In this document: piece after piece, positions 24,301 through 35,481 of the stretch
How positions within the stretch are numbered: the first letter of the stretch is position 1
How the letters are laid out: each line of letters opens with the position of its first letter
From: Brachypodium distachyon
Lineage: Eukaryota; Streptophyta; Magnoliopsida; Poales; Poaceae
Length of the DNA: 64,000 nt
Assembly: GCF_000005505.3 (NCBI RefSeq)
Contig: NC_016134.3
Coordinates: forward strand, 32,550,150-32,614,149
Direction of reading: 5' to 3'
Made by a program: the position numbers and the translations under genes
Notes under the pieces: model-generated
The model's input: only the letters and a program-made list of their open reading frames with translations
The model's database searches: none
What the model was told of the DNA's origin: nothing

Positions 24301-24758
24301 TACAGGGAAGGGTCCTTTGGACATGCACGGTTAAGATCAGTAAAATCTACACACTTGCGCAATTTATTTCCAGCTTTAGGGACTACAACAGGGTTTGCTA
24401 ACCAAGTAGGGTATAACACTTCCCTGATCGCCCCCGACGTTCTTGAGCTTCTGCACTTCCTGCTGGATGAAGTCCTTGTGTTCTTGTGCTTGCCGGTGAA
24501 CCTTATGCTTGATGGGCAGCGCGTCCGGCTGCACCGCCAACCGATGCTTGATCACCTCCCTAGGGACTCCGGGAAGATCTGACGGCTCCCAAGCGAACAC
24601 GTCAGAGTTCTTGACCTTGGTGCCCTCCTCCTTTAGCTTCGTGCCCTTGCTTACGCGCGGGCTGGAGCTGGAGCTCCCCCGGCATCCTGCCCGGGAGTGG
24701 CTCGCGCCTTCTTCTGTGCGGGTTGTTCACCCGCAAGTGGATCCTCGCTCCCGGCAAC
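21302..24758 (-). pseudogene. Gypsy pol: reverse transcriptase, two RNase H domains, integrase
   Basis: Read right to left. RT has FPVPRIDQIVDSTAGCESLC, YYCYTCMPFGWKNAGSTFQ and the catalytic AYMDDIVV. RNase H has [15 protein letters not shown] and [17 protein letters not shown] second RNase H has YFDGAF, TEYEGLLAGL and EDSQLM, supplying D-E-D. Integrase has the LVKTCEACQFHA zinc region, WGLDIIGKLP, ITDNGTQF and the GQVE glutamate of the DDE triad, then a C-terminal DLVLRRI block and the final NIEHLRKFYL. In-frame stops occur at about 24085, 23818, 23230, 23071, 21848 and 21422. An indel near 22840 shifts frame between the second RNase H and integrase. All six stops are explained by TGG to TGA/TAG or CAG to TAG changes. 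Confidence 0.93.
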
Positions 24759-26473
24759 TGTTAGGTTCGTTGCATAGGAAACAAAAAAATTTCCTACGAG
24801 AAGTGCGGAAGAAAACCCAAGAATATATATACTAGATGTATGTAACGAGAGGGATCATGAACACCATACCCTCGTAGACCGCTAAGCGTTACGATCACGA
24901 GATCATTGTTGGTGTAGTGGAACTTTCAATGAGATCAATCTCAGTGCCGAACTGACAGCACCTCCTTGGTATCCACACGTTCAGCTTCACGTTGTCTCCT
25001 CCTTCCTCGATCCAGCAAGCGAGAGGGAGAGGTAGACGAGATCCCGGCAGCACGACGGCGTGGTGACTATGGTGAATATTCTCACGGGCAGGGCTACGCC
25101 GTGCGCGTGAGAAGAGGAGGAGAGGAGGGCTCAGGGGAGAGAGATCCAACTGAAAGCTTGGGGTGTCTCTCTCCCTTGCCCCCCCTTCTATTTATATAGG
25201 GGTAGAGGAGGCGTGGCCGGCCAGGACTATCCCGTGGCCAGGACTCTCCGGCGGCCAGGACTCTCATGCGGCCAGAACTCTCCCGCGGCCAGGACTCTCC
25301 TCCTGGCCGCATGGGCCCTGTGGGCTAGCCCCTCGGCCCATTAAGGCCAGGGTGCTCCCTCACAGGCCCATTTAGCCCAGGGATAGGTGGGCCTCAAGGT
25401 GGAACCCTCCGGATCCCTCCGGAACCTTCTAGAAGCTTCCCGGTCAAAACCGGGAAATATTCCAAACTTTCCAGAACCCTGAAAACAACTTTCCATATAT
25501 AAATCTTTATCTCCGGAACATTCCGGAGCTCCTCGTTGCGTCTAGGATCCCATCCAAGACTCCGAATCATAATTCGATATCATCATCATTTATCTCATCT
25601 AACCCAAGCAACATGAAACGTTAAGTGTGTGACCCTACGGGTTCGAGAACATGTGGACATGATCAAATATCAATAACCAATAGCGGGACCTGGATGTCCA
25701 TAATAGTTCCCACATATTCCACGAAGATCTCATCGGTTGAACCACTATGTCGAGGATTCAATTTATCCAGTATCCAATTCTCTTTGTCTCGCGATATATT
25801 ACTTGCCCGAGATTTGATCGTCGGTATCGCCATACCTAGTTTAATCTCGTTACCGGCAAGTTCTCTTTACTCGTTCCATAATATAATACCCCCGCAACTA
25901 AACACATTAGTCGCATGCTTGCAAGCTCATTAGGATGTTATATTACCGAGAGGGCCCAGAGATATCTCTCCGTCACAAGGAGTGACAAATCCCAGTCTTG
26001 ATCCATACAACCCAACAAGCACCTTCTGGGATACCTGAAAAACACCTTTATGATCACCCAGTTACGAGATGACGGTTGATGCCCACAAAGTATTCTTCCG
26101 GTACTAGGGAGTGGCATGATCTCATGGTCTAAAGAAATAATACTTGACATAATAAAACATAAGCAACTTAAACTTAAGTGACACGATCAAAAGCTATGAT
26201 TAGGTTTGGGTCTGTCCATCACATCATTCTCCTAATGATATGATCTCGTTATTAAATGACAACACATGTCTATGGTTAGGAAACCTTAACCATCTTTAAT
26301 CAACAAGCTAATCTAGTAGAGGCGTATTAGGGACACGGTATTTGTTTATTTATCCACACATGTATTTGAGTTTCCAATCAATACAATTATAGCATGGGCA
26401 ATAAACATTTATCAAGAACAATGAAATATGATAATAACAAATTTATTATTGCCTCTAGGGCATATTTCCAACA
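24759..26473 (-). mobile_element. Solo LTR of a BARE-1/WIS/Angela-type copia element
   Basis: 1715 bp. On the minus strand it begins tgttggaaatatgccctag and ends aacgaacctaaca, the signature termini of the BARE-1/WIS/Angela group of Triticeae. A perfect 5-bp duplication gcaac lies at 24754-24758 and 26474-26478. There is no internal domain, so it is a solo LTR left by recombination between two LTRs. It interrupts the gypsy element between protease and RT and is therefore younger than it. Confidence 0.95.
25213..25312. repeat. Tandem 'ggccaggactctcc' units inside the solo LTR
   Basis: Six near-copies of a 16-20 bp unit, ggccaggactctcc plus a variable spacer, lie in a row just downstream of the 'ctatttatatagggg' region. 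This is an internal feature of the LTR, possibly a variable-number tract. Confidence 0.8.
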
Positions 26474-26997
26474 GCAACGTCGTAGTTGTCGGGATCCACC
26501 ACTGCGGAGGTCTTCACGACCTCGCCCGCGCACCAAGCAGTGTCCTTCAGGTCGCACTTGATGGAGAGAACGTCGTAGGCGCAATGCGTTGCCGCCATGA
26601 ACTTGATCAGCGTTGGCCGACCAATGATCCCATTGTACGGCAACGGGGTGTGAGCCACATCGAAAATGATGTGCTCGGTCCGGAACGCTTCCCGGGAACC
26701 GAAGGTCACCGGGAGCGTGATTCGCCCCATGGGCTGCACCACTCCAGGGTTGATCCCTCGGAACGGGTCGGTGGGCTTCATCTGCTCCAAGGGGAGTTGA
26801 AGCTTTTCCACCAGCTTGGCGGACAGCAGGTTGAGGCTTGCCTCGCTGTCCACCAGTACCTTGGTCACCGTCACCTTGTTTATGATCGACGACACTACGA
26901 GGGGGAGCACCCATGAACCCAAGGGACGGATCGGGTGATCGTCCGAGTTGAATGTGATTGGCACGTGCGACCACCTCAACGGCTGTTGCGCCTCCAC
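26455..26997 (-). pseudogene. Gypsy aspartic protease region
   Basis: The frame continues the gag-pol polyprotein: EAQQPLRWSHVPITF, then VTKVLVDSEASLNLLSAKLV, a typical retroviral-type protease core, followed by YNGIIGRPTL. The family's active site is normally D-(S/T/G)-G-A/S. Here it reads D-S-E-A, so the catalytic loop glycine is lost. The frame is offset from gag across a run of six G (C on the sense strand) near 27000, an indel-prone site. The solo LTR cuts the region after residue 175 or so; the piece after the LTR leads into RT. Confidence 0.85.
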
Positions 26998-28929
26998 GCT
27001 GGGGGGAGGGCGCAGACGTCACGCGTGAGCCTCTTTACGGTGGCGTGAGAAGTGAGAGCATACGCTCCCCTGTGGATGCAGGCGACGTCATGAGGCTCCT
27101 GGAAGCCGGGCTCGTCGGCGTCGGCGTCGCTGTAGACATCCCCGTTCTGCTCAGCGCGAGGCTTGTTGCGTCCCCGGTGAGGCCAGTCCTTGCCACCGCA
27201 GGCCTGACGCTGACCGCCCGTGGGTTCTCCTTTGTCGCCACCGGCTGCACCCCGGCCTGCTCCGCCGCGGGGGTTGTTCGGGCAGTCCCGGGAGAGGTGC
27301 CCGATGTCCCCGCAGTTGAAGCAAGCCTCGGCAGCACGCCGCTCCTCGTGGCACTGCTCGCGCTTCTCCTTGGTGGTCTGGAGAGTGCGGCACTCATGTG
27401 CGTCGTGGGTGGCGTTGGTGTGGATGGGGCAGCGCGCGGCCGCTGCCGGCTTGCTGCACGATGCTCCTGCCGACACCGCCTTCTTGGCGGGCCTCTGGGG
27501 AGCCCCCGGCTCAGCATAAAGCACTTGCTTCCCGCCGCGTTTCCGAGAGCTCTTCTTCTCGGAGCCCTCTGGTGGGTTTGCCGCTGCTTTGGCGACAAGC
27601 TCGGGCGCCAAGCGCCCTTCCTCGGCCATCACGCACTTGTGCGCGAGAGCGTAGAGATCCCTTGTGGTCCGGATCCGGTGCGTGTTGAGCTTCTCACGCA
27701 TCTTCGGGTCGCGGACGTTGATGGCGTACGTGTTGATGATGGCGGCCACTTCCGCCTCAGGGATGGAGTACGAGAGGTTGGAGAACCTGTTGGTGAAGTC
27801 CCGCAATGTCTCCCTCGGTTTCTGCACGACCGTGTGCAGTTCCGCCATGGATTTCGAGCGCTTGTAGCCGCCCTGAACGTGTTCACGAACTGCTCGCGCA
27901 GGTCAGCCCAGGAGGCTATGGACCCGGTGGGCAGGTTGAGCAACCAAGTCCTCGCTGATCCTTTGAGGACCATCGGGACCAGTTGGCCCTGACCTTGTCA
28001 TCGGCGCCAATGGCGTGCATGCCCAATGTCTAGGTCAGGAGAAAATCCTTGGGGTTCACGGTCCCATCGTACGTCCCGAGCGTCGGTGCTCGGAACTTGT
28101 GGGGCCACGTCACCCGGGGCAGCTCACGAGTAAACGCGGCGCATCCGTCCTCAGCGCCCATGGGAGCATCCTCCTGCTCCTATGGTGCCTCACGCCGGCG
28201 CCGGCGCTCCAAGCGCTGGTGGAGGTCTTCCTGCTGGCGGGCGTTCAGGACGCCTCGCGCGTCACCACGTGTAACGATCGGTGACGAATCCGAGGACCCA
28301 ACGGGATCCTCGCCTCCTTGCCCTCCCAGCGAGGGAGGGTGTTCTCCGTGCCCCGAGACGTGGGGCGCATCTCCGCGTCCCGGGTTCTGCCCCTGGCCTG
28401 AACCATCCGGGGTGCCCTCGCCTTACGGCTGCTGGGCGGCGAGTGCAAGGAGTGCGTCTAGCTCCGCACTCCATGCTTCGTGCGCCGGTGTGCCTTGCGG
28501 TGGCTCGTAGCGCACCATGACACGCGCGGCTATGATGGCTTCCGCCGGGGTCTGGGAGTGAGGCTGCCGATTCTCCGACCGGCTGCCCTCCGCCCTATCA
28601 CCCGGTGCCCTCTGGTGAGTGGGGCGACGCGCTGTGCTCATGGCGTAGCTGCCGCTGCGCGTCTTCGGCCCGCGAGTGGACTAGCGGGCCGGCGTTTGCG
28701 GCATTGTGGCCGCTCGTGCGGTTGGCTCCGGCGCTGGGAGCCGCAGGCCATCATTGTCTACCGACAGCCGAGGAGGTGGAGGTGGCAGCTACAACTGCTG
28801 TTGCTGCCGTGGCGGGGACCCCTGATCCCCTTGTGCTTGTGACGCGCGCGCAGCGTCATGGGACCGGGTGCGCATGGCAAGAGTGTCGCGCAAGTCGACC
28901 CGGGGCTCGTCTGCCTTCTTGGGCGGCAT
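26976..28929 (-). pseudogene. Gypsy gag
   Basis: The likely start is the ATG at 28927-28929 (MPPKKADEPRVDLRDTLAMR), followed by a proline/glutamine-rich N-terminus with several stops. The Gag core is seen as KGSARTWLLNLPTGSIASWA, and after a frameshift near 27870 as KPRETLRDFTNRFSNLSYSI. A nucleocapsid zinc knuckle CFNCGDIGHLSRDC (CCHC) sits at about 27290. It packaged element RNA and has no host role. The last residues overlap the protease frame because of the frameshift near 27000. Confidence 0.9.
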
Positions 28930-29017
28930 GGCGAGCTAGTTGTTGAAGATGTCGCGGACCAAGAAGCCGGTGTTGACGACGATGACGCCGACGGTCCATC
29001 AAAGCTTTCTGCACGCC

Positions 29018-29035
29018 CCCCTACCTAGCGCGCCA
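29018..29035 (-). other. Primer-binding site of the gypsy element
   Basis: Two bases inside the 5' LTR, the minus strand reads tggcgcgctaggtagggg, in the position and TGG-starting form of a tRNA-complementary primer site. The cognate tRNA was not assigned. Confidence 0.7.
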
Positions 29036-29037
29036 GA

Positions 29038-29886
29038 TGTCGGAGCACGGTCTCCGACACCGGGAATGCCGAGCACCCCCTTTTTGGTTCGGTGGAGGGC
29101 GAGGTGATCGCTCCGGCAATCGCCGGCGTGGCGATAGACACAAAGTGTAGACACAAGAGTTTTACCCAGGTTCGGGCCACCCGGAGGTGCAATACATTAC
29201 GTCCTGCTTTGAGTTGTATTCACAAGTTTGAGTGCGTACAGATCACCCGGGAGTTCCCGGGTTGGTTATTTAGGTGAACGCTGTGCTATGTTCTACTCAC
29301 TCAGGTTCCAACTGAGTTGAACCCTTTGACCGGTGGCATTGGTCCTCCTTTAATAGACAAGGAGATACCACAGGTGCCTATGCATGCAGGGTGACACGTT
29401 GCCTAGACGCGTGTCACAGCTACACGGAATACACTTTTGCTCATCCACGCTGGACGCCATGCAGCGCCCGGTCCACTGTACACGGTAGAAAAAATGGTTC
29501 ACAGGGTCGCCGCTCTAGCCTTGCTAAGCAAGCCTAGGCCTGCTGATAAGACTCCTGTCGGTGCATTAAATGCATTGCGCCAGCCGTCTTGTCCTGTCTT
29601 CACTGTTCTGCGGGTCCCGCCTGCATGCCCGAGCGCGGGTTGCGGGGGTGCACCTTCCCGGCTAGCGCACCGGCTAGTTTCCAGGAGTCGTTCCTTCCGC
29701 TTTCCGGGACCGGACTTCCCGGGAGCATTTTGTACTCGGCCCTTAGCTTTAGCTTCACTAGGGGTCGTCTCCTCGAGGCAGGCTTCCCGGGCTCGTCGCT
29801 TCTCGGGAGTCCTTCCTGATGCGGCTCCATCACTGGCGACCCACGCGTCCCGTATCAGTGGGACCCCGTGGGCCACTAGTACGACA
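29038..29886 (-). repeat. 5' LTR of the gypsy element
   Basis: 849 bp, collinear with 15168-16014. In this copy the TATA-like motif reads ctattaaagg instead of ctataaaagg (about 29348-29357 on the minus strand), so the promoter copy that would drive the element looks weakened. Confidence 0.95.
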
Positions 29887-29891
29887 AAGAG

Positions 29892-30104
29892 TAATATAGA
29901 TTTACTAGCAAAATGCCCGTGCGTTGCTACGGAACAACTAATTGATGACATAACAAATGGTGCAACATTGTAAAAAAAAATGCCAACACAGATATCACAA
30001 ATGGCCAGCAGAGGTGATCATTTGCTAAACCTTGGTGGTCAAAGAATTGGTCTTTCAGTTACCATGGAGTATATTCAAATATGGGAATGAAGGAATGCAA
30101 AGGT
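29892..30104. other. Short unclassified stretch after the gypsy element
   Basis: Contains 'tttactagcaaaatgcccgtgcg' at about 29904, a phrase seen at the ends of many degenerate grass DNA elements. No gene is present. Confidence 0.35.
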
Positions 30105-30412
30105 CTTTCTTTCTCATGCGGTGAAGTGACAACATGGTGAAAATGAACTAAAAAATGTTGTTTTTTCAAGTTATTTTCACAAGATCACAGATGCATGATT
30201 TCCGGAGACACTATTGACTTTCAATATAGGATGAAATTCTCTTTACAGGTGAAGTGACAACATGGTGTTTCTTTCTCATGCGGTGAAGTGACAACATGGT
30301 GAAAATGAACTAAAAAATATTGTTTTTTCAAGTCATCTTCGCAAGATCACAGATGTATGATTTTCGGAGACACTATTGACTTTCAATATAGGATGAAATT
30401 CTCTTCACAGGT
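30105..30412. repeat. Tandem duplication of a 163-bp unit
   Basis: Copy 1 starts at 30105 and copy 2 at 30268, both with tttctttctcatgcggtgaag. The shared order continues through 'tgacaacatggtgaaaatg', 'acactattgactttcaatat' and 'aggatgaaattctctt'. The sub-block 'gtgaagtgacaacatggtg' occurs a third time at the junction. It is non-coding. Confidence 0.9.
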
Positions 30413-30517
30413 GGATAATAATAACACAGACACCGTTCTTTTGTAAAACGAAGGAAGTTGATGTTATCCAATAAGCATCTCTACTGGTATTCCCTGTGTG
30501 GCTGTGTATCACTTGTA

Positions 30518-30599
30518 CTCCCTCCGTCCTGAAATAAGTGACGTGGATTTGCATAAGGATCTATACAAATCCATGTCACTTATTTTAGAATGAAGGGAG
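30518..30599. mobile_element. Stowaway-type MITE
   Basis: 82 bp between TA dinucleotides (30516-30517, 30600-30601), with ends ctccctccgtcctgaaataag and its near-complement. 'gtgac' and 'gtcac' arms flank a short loop. Confidence 0.92.
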
Positions 30600-31090
30600 T
30601 ACATATTTTTATTACGCAAATGCTTGTCAGAGAAAGAAGGTAAAGCCCTTTCGTGTTTGTGACTTGCATCTCCTCCTTTCCTGCGATCAGCTGCAATAGG
30701 CTTTATTTTACGCCTGCATTTCCCTAAGCATGCAGATAAACTATAGGAGCATATATGGTAATATGGTAATATGGCAATCAAATAGGAACTTCAAAGTGTA
30801 TATATGGTGTTCAATATCACAATTATTTGCACATAGCAGTCCGGAAAATGTCTTTAGAGGAGTGGGCTAGTGTGAGGTATCTACTTATTCAGAGTGACTA
30901 CGTGTATGTCAGATGGCTCAGATACATGGCTTGTTTCATCTTGTACCAAGTATCATCGTCACAGGTTACATATACAAAATCAAAACAGACAAATGGGCAA
31001 AGCAACATGACTTAAATTATATTAGCATTTGATCGGCATAGACTAATTTGTTTCAACAGCAGGAGTTACAAACAGAAGAAAGCATAACTT
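30600..31090. other. Intergenic, no gene seen
   Basis: AT-rich DNA between the Stowaway element and the truncated copia. The short frames have no recognisable domain. Confidence 0.5.
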
Positions 31091-31093
31091 AGC

Positions 31094-34000
31094 TTACATA
31101 CTGGACACGTAGCCTGTGAGTGATCTCCTCTTATCCAAGTCGGCAGCAAAATCTGAATCCACAAAGCCAGCGAGTACCTCATCAGTTTTGCCAAACTTCA
31201 AGCAAGCATTGGATGTGCCACGGAGGTACCTGAAAATCCACTGAACAGCTTTCCAATGTTCTTTACCGGGATTAGCCATGTAACGACTGACCAAGCTCAT
31301 AACATATGATAAATCAGAACGTGAACAAACCATGGCATACATCAAAGAACCAACAGCACTGAAATAGGGAACTCGTGACATGTACTCAATATCTTCATCA
31401 GAAGTAGGACTTTGCAACGTTGACAACTTGAAATAAAAAACAATAGGAGTACTAACACACTTTGCATCATGCATATTAAAACGGTGAAATACTTTCTCAA
31501 TGTAACTTTGCTGACTAATAAATAGCAACCTAGATTTTCTGTCCCATTTAATTTCCATACCTACCAAGGATTTTCTTAGCAGCACCAAAATCTTTCATCT
31601 CAAATTCACTATTTAGTTGTGCCTTCAAAGTAGTGATTACTTTCATGCTCTTGGTAGCAATTAACATATCATCAACATATAACAGCAACTATATAGGTGA
31701 TTCATCAACAAATTTAATGTAGACACAGCTGTCATACTGAGATCTACCAAAGCCACGTGAGATCATAAATGAATCAAACCTTTTATACCACTGTCTAGGA
31801 GATTGTTTCAAACCATAGAGGGACTTATTCAACTTACACACAAACTCCTCTTTACTAGTAGTATGAACCCTTCGGGTTGGTCAAGCTCCATCTATTTCCT
31901 CCTCAATCTCTCCATGCAAAAATGCAGTCTTCACATCTAACTGCTCAAGCTCAAGATCATGCATAGCAACAATACCAAAGAAAGTACGAATGGAAATATG
32001 CTTTACCACTGGAGAGAACACATCATTATAATCAATACCTGATATTTGACTGAAACCTTTTGCCACTAACCTTGTCTTAAACTTCATAGGCTCATTAGGA
32101 GACAAACCCTCCTTTCTCTTGAAGATCCATTTGCAGCGAACGGTCTTCTTTTGTTTAGGCAAGGGCACAACATCCCATGTACCATTCTTCTCATGAGATT
32201 GCATCTCCTCTTGCATGGCAGACAACCACTTAACATGGTCGCCGGAAACAACCGCTTCATTATATGTGACGGTTCACTGCCATGTTCCATCTATTCTGCA
32301 CAACTCAAAGCATAATAAACGAGATCACACTCTTCAATTAAACGTGGGCGAGGACCTTTATTTCTCTTCGGACGGTCAGCTGCAATAGACCGTGTGGGTT
32401 GCTGCAAAACAGGTGGTGAGGGTGGAACAATATCATCATTATTATCATCATTGTTCCCATCATCATTACCATTATCAACCTGAGCATCATCGTTGTCAAC
32501 AATTTCATCAACGTGCTCCACCTGCACTCTAAGTCTCTCCTCTTCAGTGCGAGAGGCATCAGTGGACAAAGTATCATGATACATAACTTTTTCATTAAAG
32601 ACAACATTCCTGCTTAGCAAAATCTTTTTAGCTTCAGGATTCCACAACCTGAAAGCTTTAACTCCAGAACCATAGCCAAGAAAAATGCACTTAACAGCTC
32701 TAGGCTCTAGTTTTCCATTATCAACGTAAGCATAAGCGGTGCAACCAAAAACTCTCAATTGTGAATAATTAGCAGGTTTACGGACCATACCTCAATGGGA
32801 GTTTTCTTGTGTGACATTGGATCTATAAATTTTTCTTTTCAACATAAAATTTTTCCGATCTGGTAAATTAGTACTGTATGAGTCATATGTATTGTAGACA
32901 CCAGACGAAGCAATGGTTTGTCCAAACTTCAAAAAAAAAAATAATCTATTTTTTAATCTGTTTGTGAGAAAGCGTGAAAAGAGCCAAGTGGAATACAAGG
33001 TGACCTGTTTATGAGGTAGGATGTGGTGGAAGCTGCCTCGGCCAAAAAATGTCTGCCCAAACCTGCATTGGACAGCATGCAACAGGCCCTCGAGATGATG
33101 GTTCTATTCATGCGTTCAGCCACGCCATTTTGTTGTGGAGTACGGGCAATCGTGTAGTGCCTAACCACACAATCATTGCTACAAAACTCCTCAAACTCAT
33201 CAGAAACGAATTCACCACCATTATCAGTATGCAAAAATTTTACCTTCCTTTCAATTTGCTTTTCTACCATAGCTTTCCACGTCTTGAACGCACCAAAAAC
33301 ATCAGATTTATGTTTCAGAAAATAAGGCCAAACTTTTCTTGAGTAATCATCAATAATGGTATGCATGTAATTAGCACCACCAATAGAAGTCTTACGGGAG
33401 AGTACCCAAACATCAGCATGCACATAATCTAATATGCTTTTGGTGGTATGAACGGAAGAAATTAACTTAACCCTTTTGTGCTTACCATAAACGCAGTGCT
33501 CACAAAACTCAAGATTACTCAAGTTGCAGCCATTGATCAGCTCTCTCTTGACCAACTCTGCCATCCCATGTTCACTCATATGCAAAAGACGCATATGCCA
33601 TAGATTCGTTTTAGCACAATCATCAGAATCATTAGGTGTAATGACAGCAGCAAAATCAGGCAAAGTGCTACCTCTATGAACATATAATTTGGCAGAATTC
33701 ATATCACCTATCATGTGAATGAGAGAACCTCTAGATACCTTCAAAAGTCTACGCCCTCCGGCGTACTTGTACCCGTCACAATCCATGGTACTAAGTGAGA
33801 TCAAATTTCTTGCCATGCTTGGTATGTGTTTCACCTCTTTCAACGTGCGTGCCATGTCATCATGGGTCTTGATCTGAACGGACCCAACGCCAACAATATG
33901 ACAAGGATTGTCATTGCCCACACGCACAAAATCTCCAGTCTGCACAGACTCATAAGAACTAAACCAATCCTTGTTACAATAAATATGAAAGGAACATGCC

Positions 34001-34951
34001 GTATCAAGAATCCATTCATCATCATGGGAAGTACAAGCAGCAAGAACAGTGAGGCATTCACCCACAAAGCTGTTGGTAGAAACGACAGCGGTCTTACCAT
34101 AACCATCGGACTTGTCTTTCGGTTTGTAGGTACCGTTCATTTTCTCGTTGTTCTGCAGTTTATAACAATCCTCAATAAACATGATTGTTTTTCTTACAAT
34201 ACCTGCAGAACTTATCTTTCCCTCGGGACTTTGAACGAGTTTTCCCATCCCGGCTCTTATCTCGGTTGCCGTAGTTGTTATTCCTCTGCTCGGTCCTGCC
34301 ACGAACCTGCAGAGCTTCTGCCTTTCAGGACAACCCATCGGCCTGCACCATAGACTTCATCTTTTCTTTCTGTCTAAGTGCCTCTAAAACCTCATTAAGG
34401 GTTAGATCATGGCTATAAAGAATCTAATCGCGGAAATTTGTATAGGAACTAGGCAACGAGCATAAGAGTAAGATGGCTAAATCCTCATCATCATATTTAA
34501 CCTCCAAAGTTTGCAAGTCAGAAAATGTCTCTCGAAAAAAAGTTATATGAGATATTACCGATCCACCTTCTTGCAGCTTATGGGTGAACAACTTCATCTT
34601 TACATGCATCTTATTGGTTAGATCTTTAGACATGCAGATCTATTCCAGTTTCAGCCACAGGGTTGCTGCGGATTTCTCCTCCAACACTTCCTGCAAAATA
34701 TTATTGGACAGATGAAGTTGAATCAAAGACAAAGCCTTACGATCTTTGCGTTTCTCTTCGGCAGTCCACTCCTTTGCATCCTTCTTGCCGAAGGAATCAA
34801 GCGCTTCATCCAGATCTGAAGTTTGGGCGAGAATCGCCCGCATCTTCACTTGCCACAACAAGAATCGTGTGGTGTAGTCCAGCTGCGGCAGATTGAACTT
34901 CAAGGTAGACATGTCGCAAACTCTAGGCGGAATCTGTGGCTCTGATACCAC
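31094..34951 (-). pseudogene. Copia Gag-Pol (element at 31-35 kb)
   Basis: Read right to left. Gag has LPQLDYTTRFLLWQVKMRAI (34.9 kb) and LLLCSLPSSYTNFRD. The protease/pre-integrase region has DEWILDTACSFHIY and TNLWHMRLLHMSEHGM. Integrase has YMHTIIDDYSRKVWPYF, FLHTDNGGEF and ARTPQQNGVAERMNRT, preserving the catalytic D-D-E. RT has KWIFKRKEGLS, VKTAFLHGEIEEEI, NKSLYGLKQSPRQWYKRFD and LLLYVDDMLIA. RNase H has YFSAVGSLMYAMVCSRSDLS and is cut after DLDKRRSLTGYV. Stops near 34338, 34424, 31700 and 31880 and the integrase interruption break the frame. The Asp-Thr-Ala protease site (DTA) differs from the usual DSGA-like form. Confidence 0.9.
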
Positions 34952-34952
34952 T

Positions 34953-35481
34953 TGTTATGAACGCGACAAGTAAGAACGAAGAACGAAGAAGAAATCACAG
35001 CACAAGGACACACGGATTTAACGTGGAAAACCCTCTTAAACAACGAGAGGGAAAAAACACAGGCGCCAGCCAGCGAAATCTCACTATATGGGGAGTGTTT
35101 ACAACGCTAGGGAGGTTCTACAGATGCAACTTGTGCGAACTCAACCCAAAACGGCGGCTTACAAAAGGTATATATAGTAGGAGCATTAGGGCAAGTCAGA
35201 TCCGTAACGGGCACACCGGAAGCTCCGCTAATTAAATATCCGGAAGTTCCGCAGCAAGTTCTGTATTTTCTCGAAAAGTAACAGAGAGCAACCGGAGGTT
35301 CGGCCGGAAGTTGGGCGAGAACTTTCGGCACCTGGAATGGCCGGAAGTTGGGCCGAAACTTCCGGCCGGTGGAATTTGGATCACATCCAACACGAGTAAC
35401 AGGTAAATGCAAATGCATTCTGGCATAAGATAGACTAACCTAATTGATCACCTTGTCTTTTGATGCCTAGGATCATCAACA
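34953..35481 (-). repeat. 5' LTR of the truncated copia
   Basis: Bounded by tgttatga and atcaaca. It contains a tata-rich block (35165-35180, 'aggtatatatagtagg') and five or more 'ccggaagtt'/'aacttccgg' words between 35215 and 35370. The outer end is inferred from the TGTT..AACA symmetry because the opposite LTR is missing. Confidence 0.65.

Larger units (their letters stand above)
15163..29891 (-). mobile_element. Complete but decayed Ty3-gypsy retrotransposon, Tat-type, minus orientation
   Basis: The element proper is 15168-29886 (14.7 kb, of which 1.7 kb is a later solo-LTR insertion), flanked by the 5-bp duplication aagac (15163-15167) / aagag (29887-29891). In element orientation it runs from right to left: 5' LTR, primer-binding site, gag, protease, RT, RNase H, second RNase H, integrase, spacer, opposite-strand gene, 3' LTR. 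The order RT-RNase H-second RNase H-integrase, together with an extra antisense gene before the 3' LTR, fits the Tat lineage. Multiple stops and frameshifts show it cannot supply its own proteins. One LTR nucleotide and one target-site nucleotide have mutated near the ends, so it is not a fresh insertion. Confidence 0.93.
31091..35481 (-). mobile_element. Ty1-copia retrotransposon, minus orientation, 3' truncated
   Basis: A 5' LTR at about 34953-35481 (tgttatga...atcaaca) is followed on the minus strand by the tRNA-iMet primer site TGGTATCAGAGC (34939-34950). Then come Gag, protease/pre-integrase, integrase and RT. The frame stops abruptly at 31091 inside RNase H (after RRSLTGYV), and no 3' LTR follows, so the 3' end has been deleted. 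About 180 bp of foreign AT-rich DNA interrupts the integrase C-terminus at roughly 32810-32990. Confidence 0.9.

Noticed and set aside
26958..27992. 344-codon plus-strand frame over gag
   Set aside because: Shadow of gag, whose zinc knuckle and core domain are on the minus strand.
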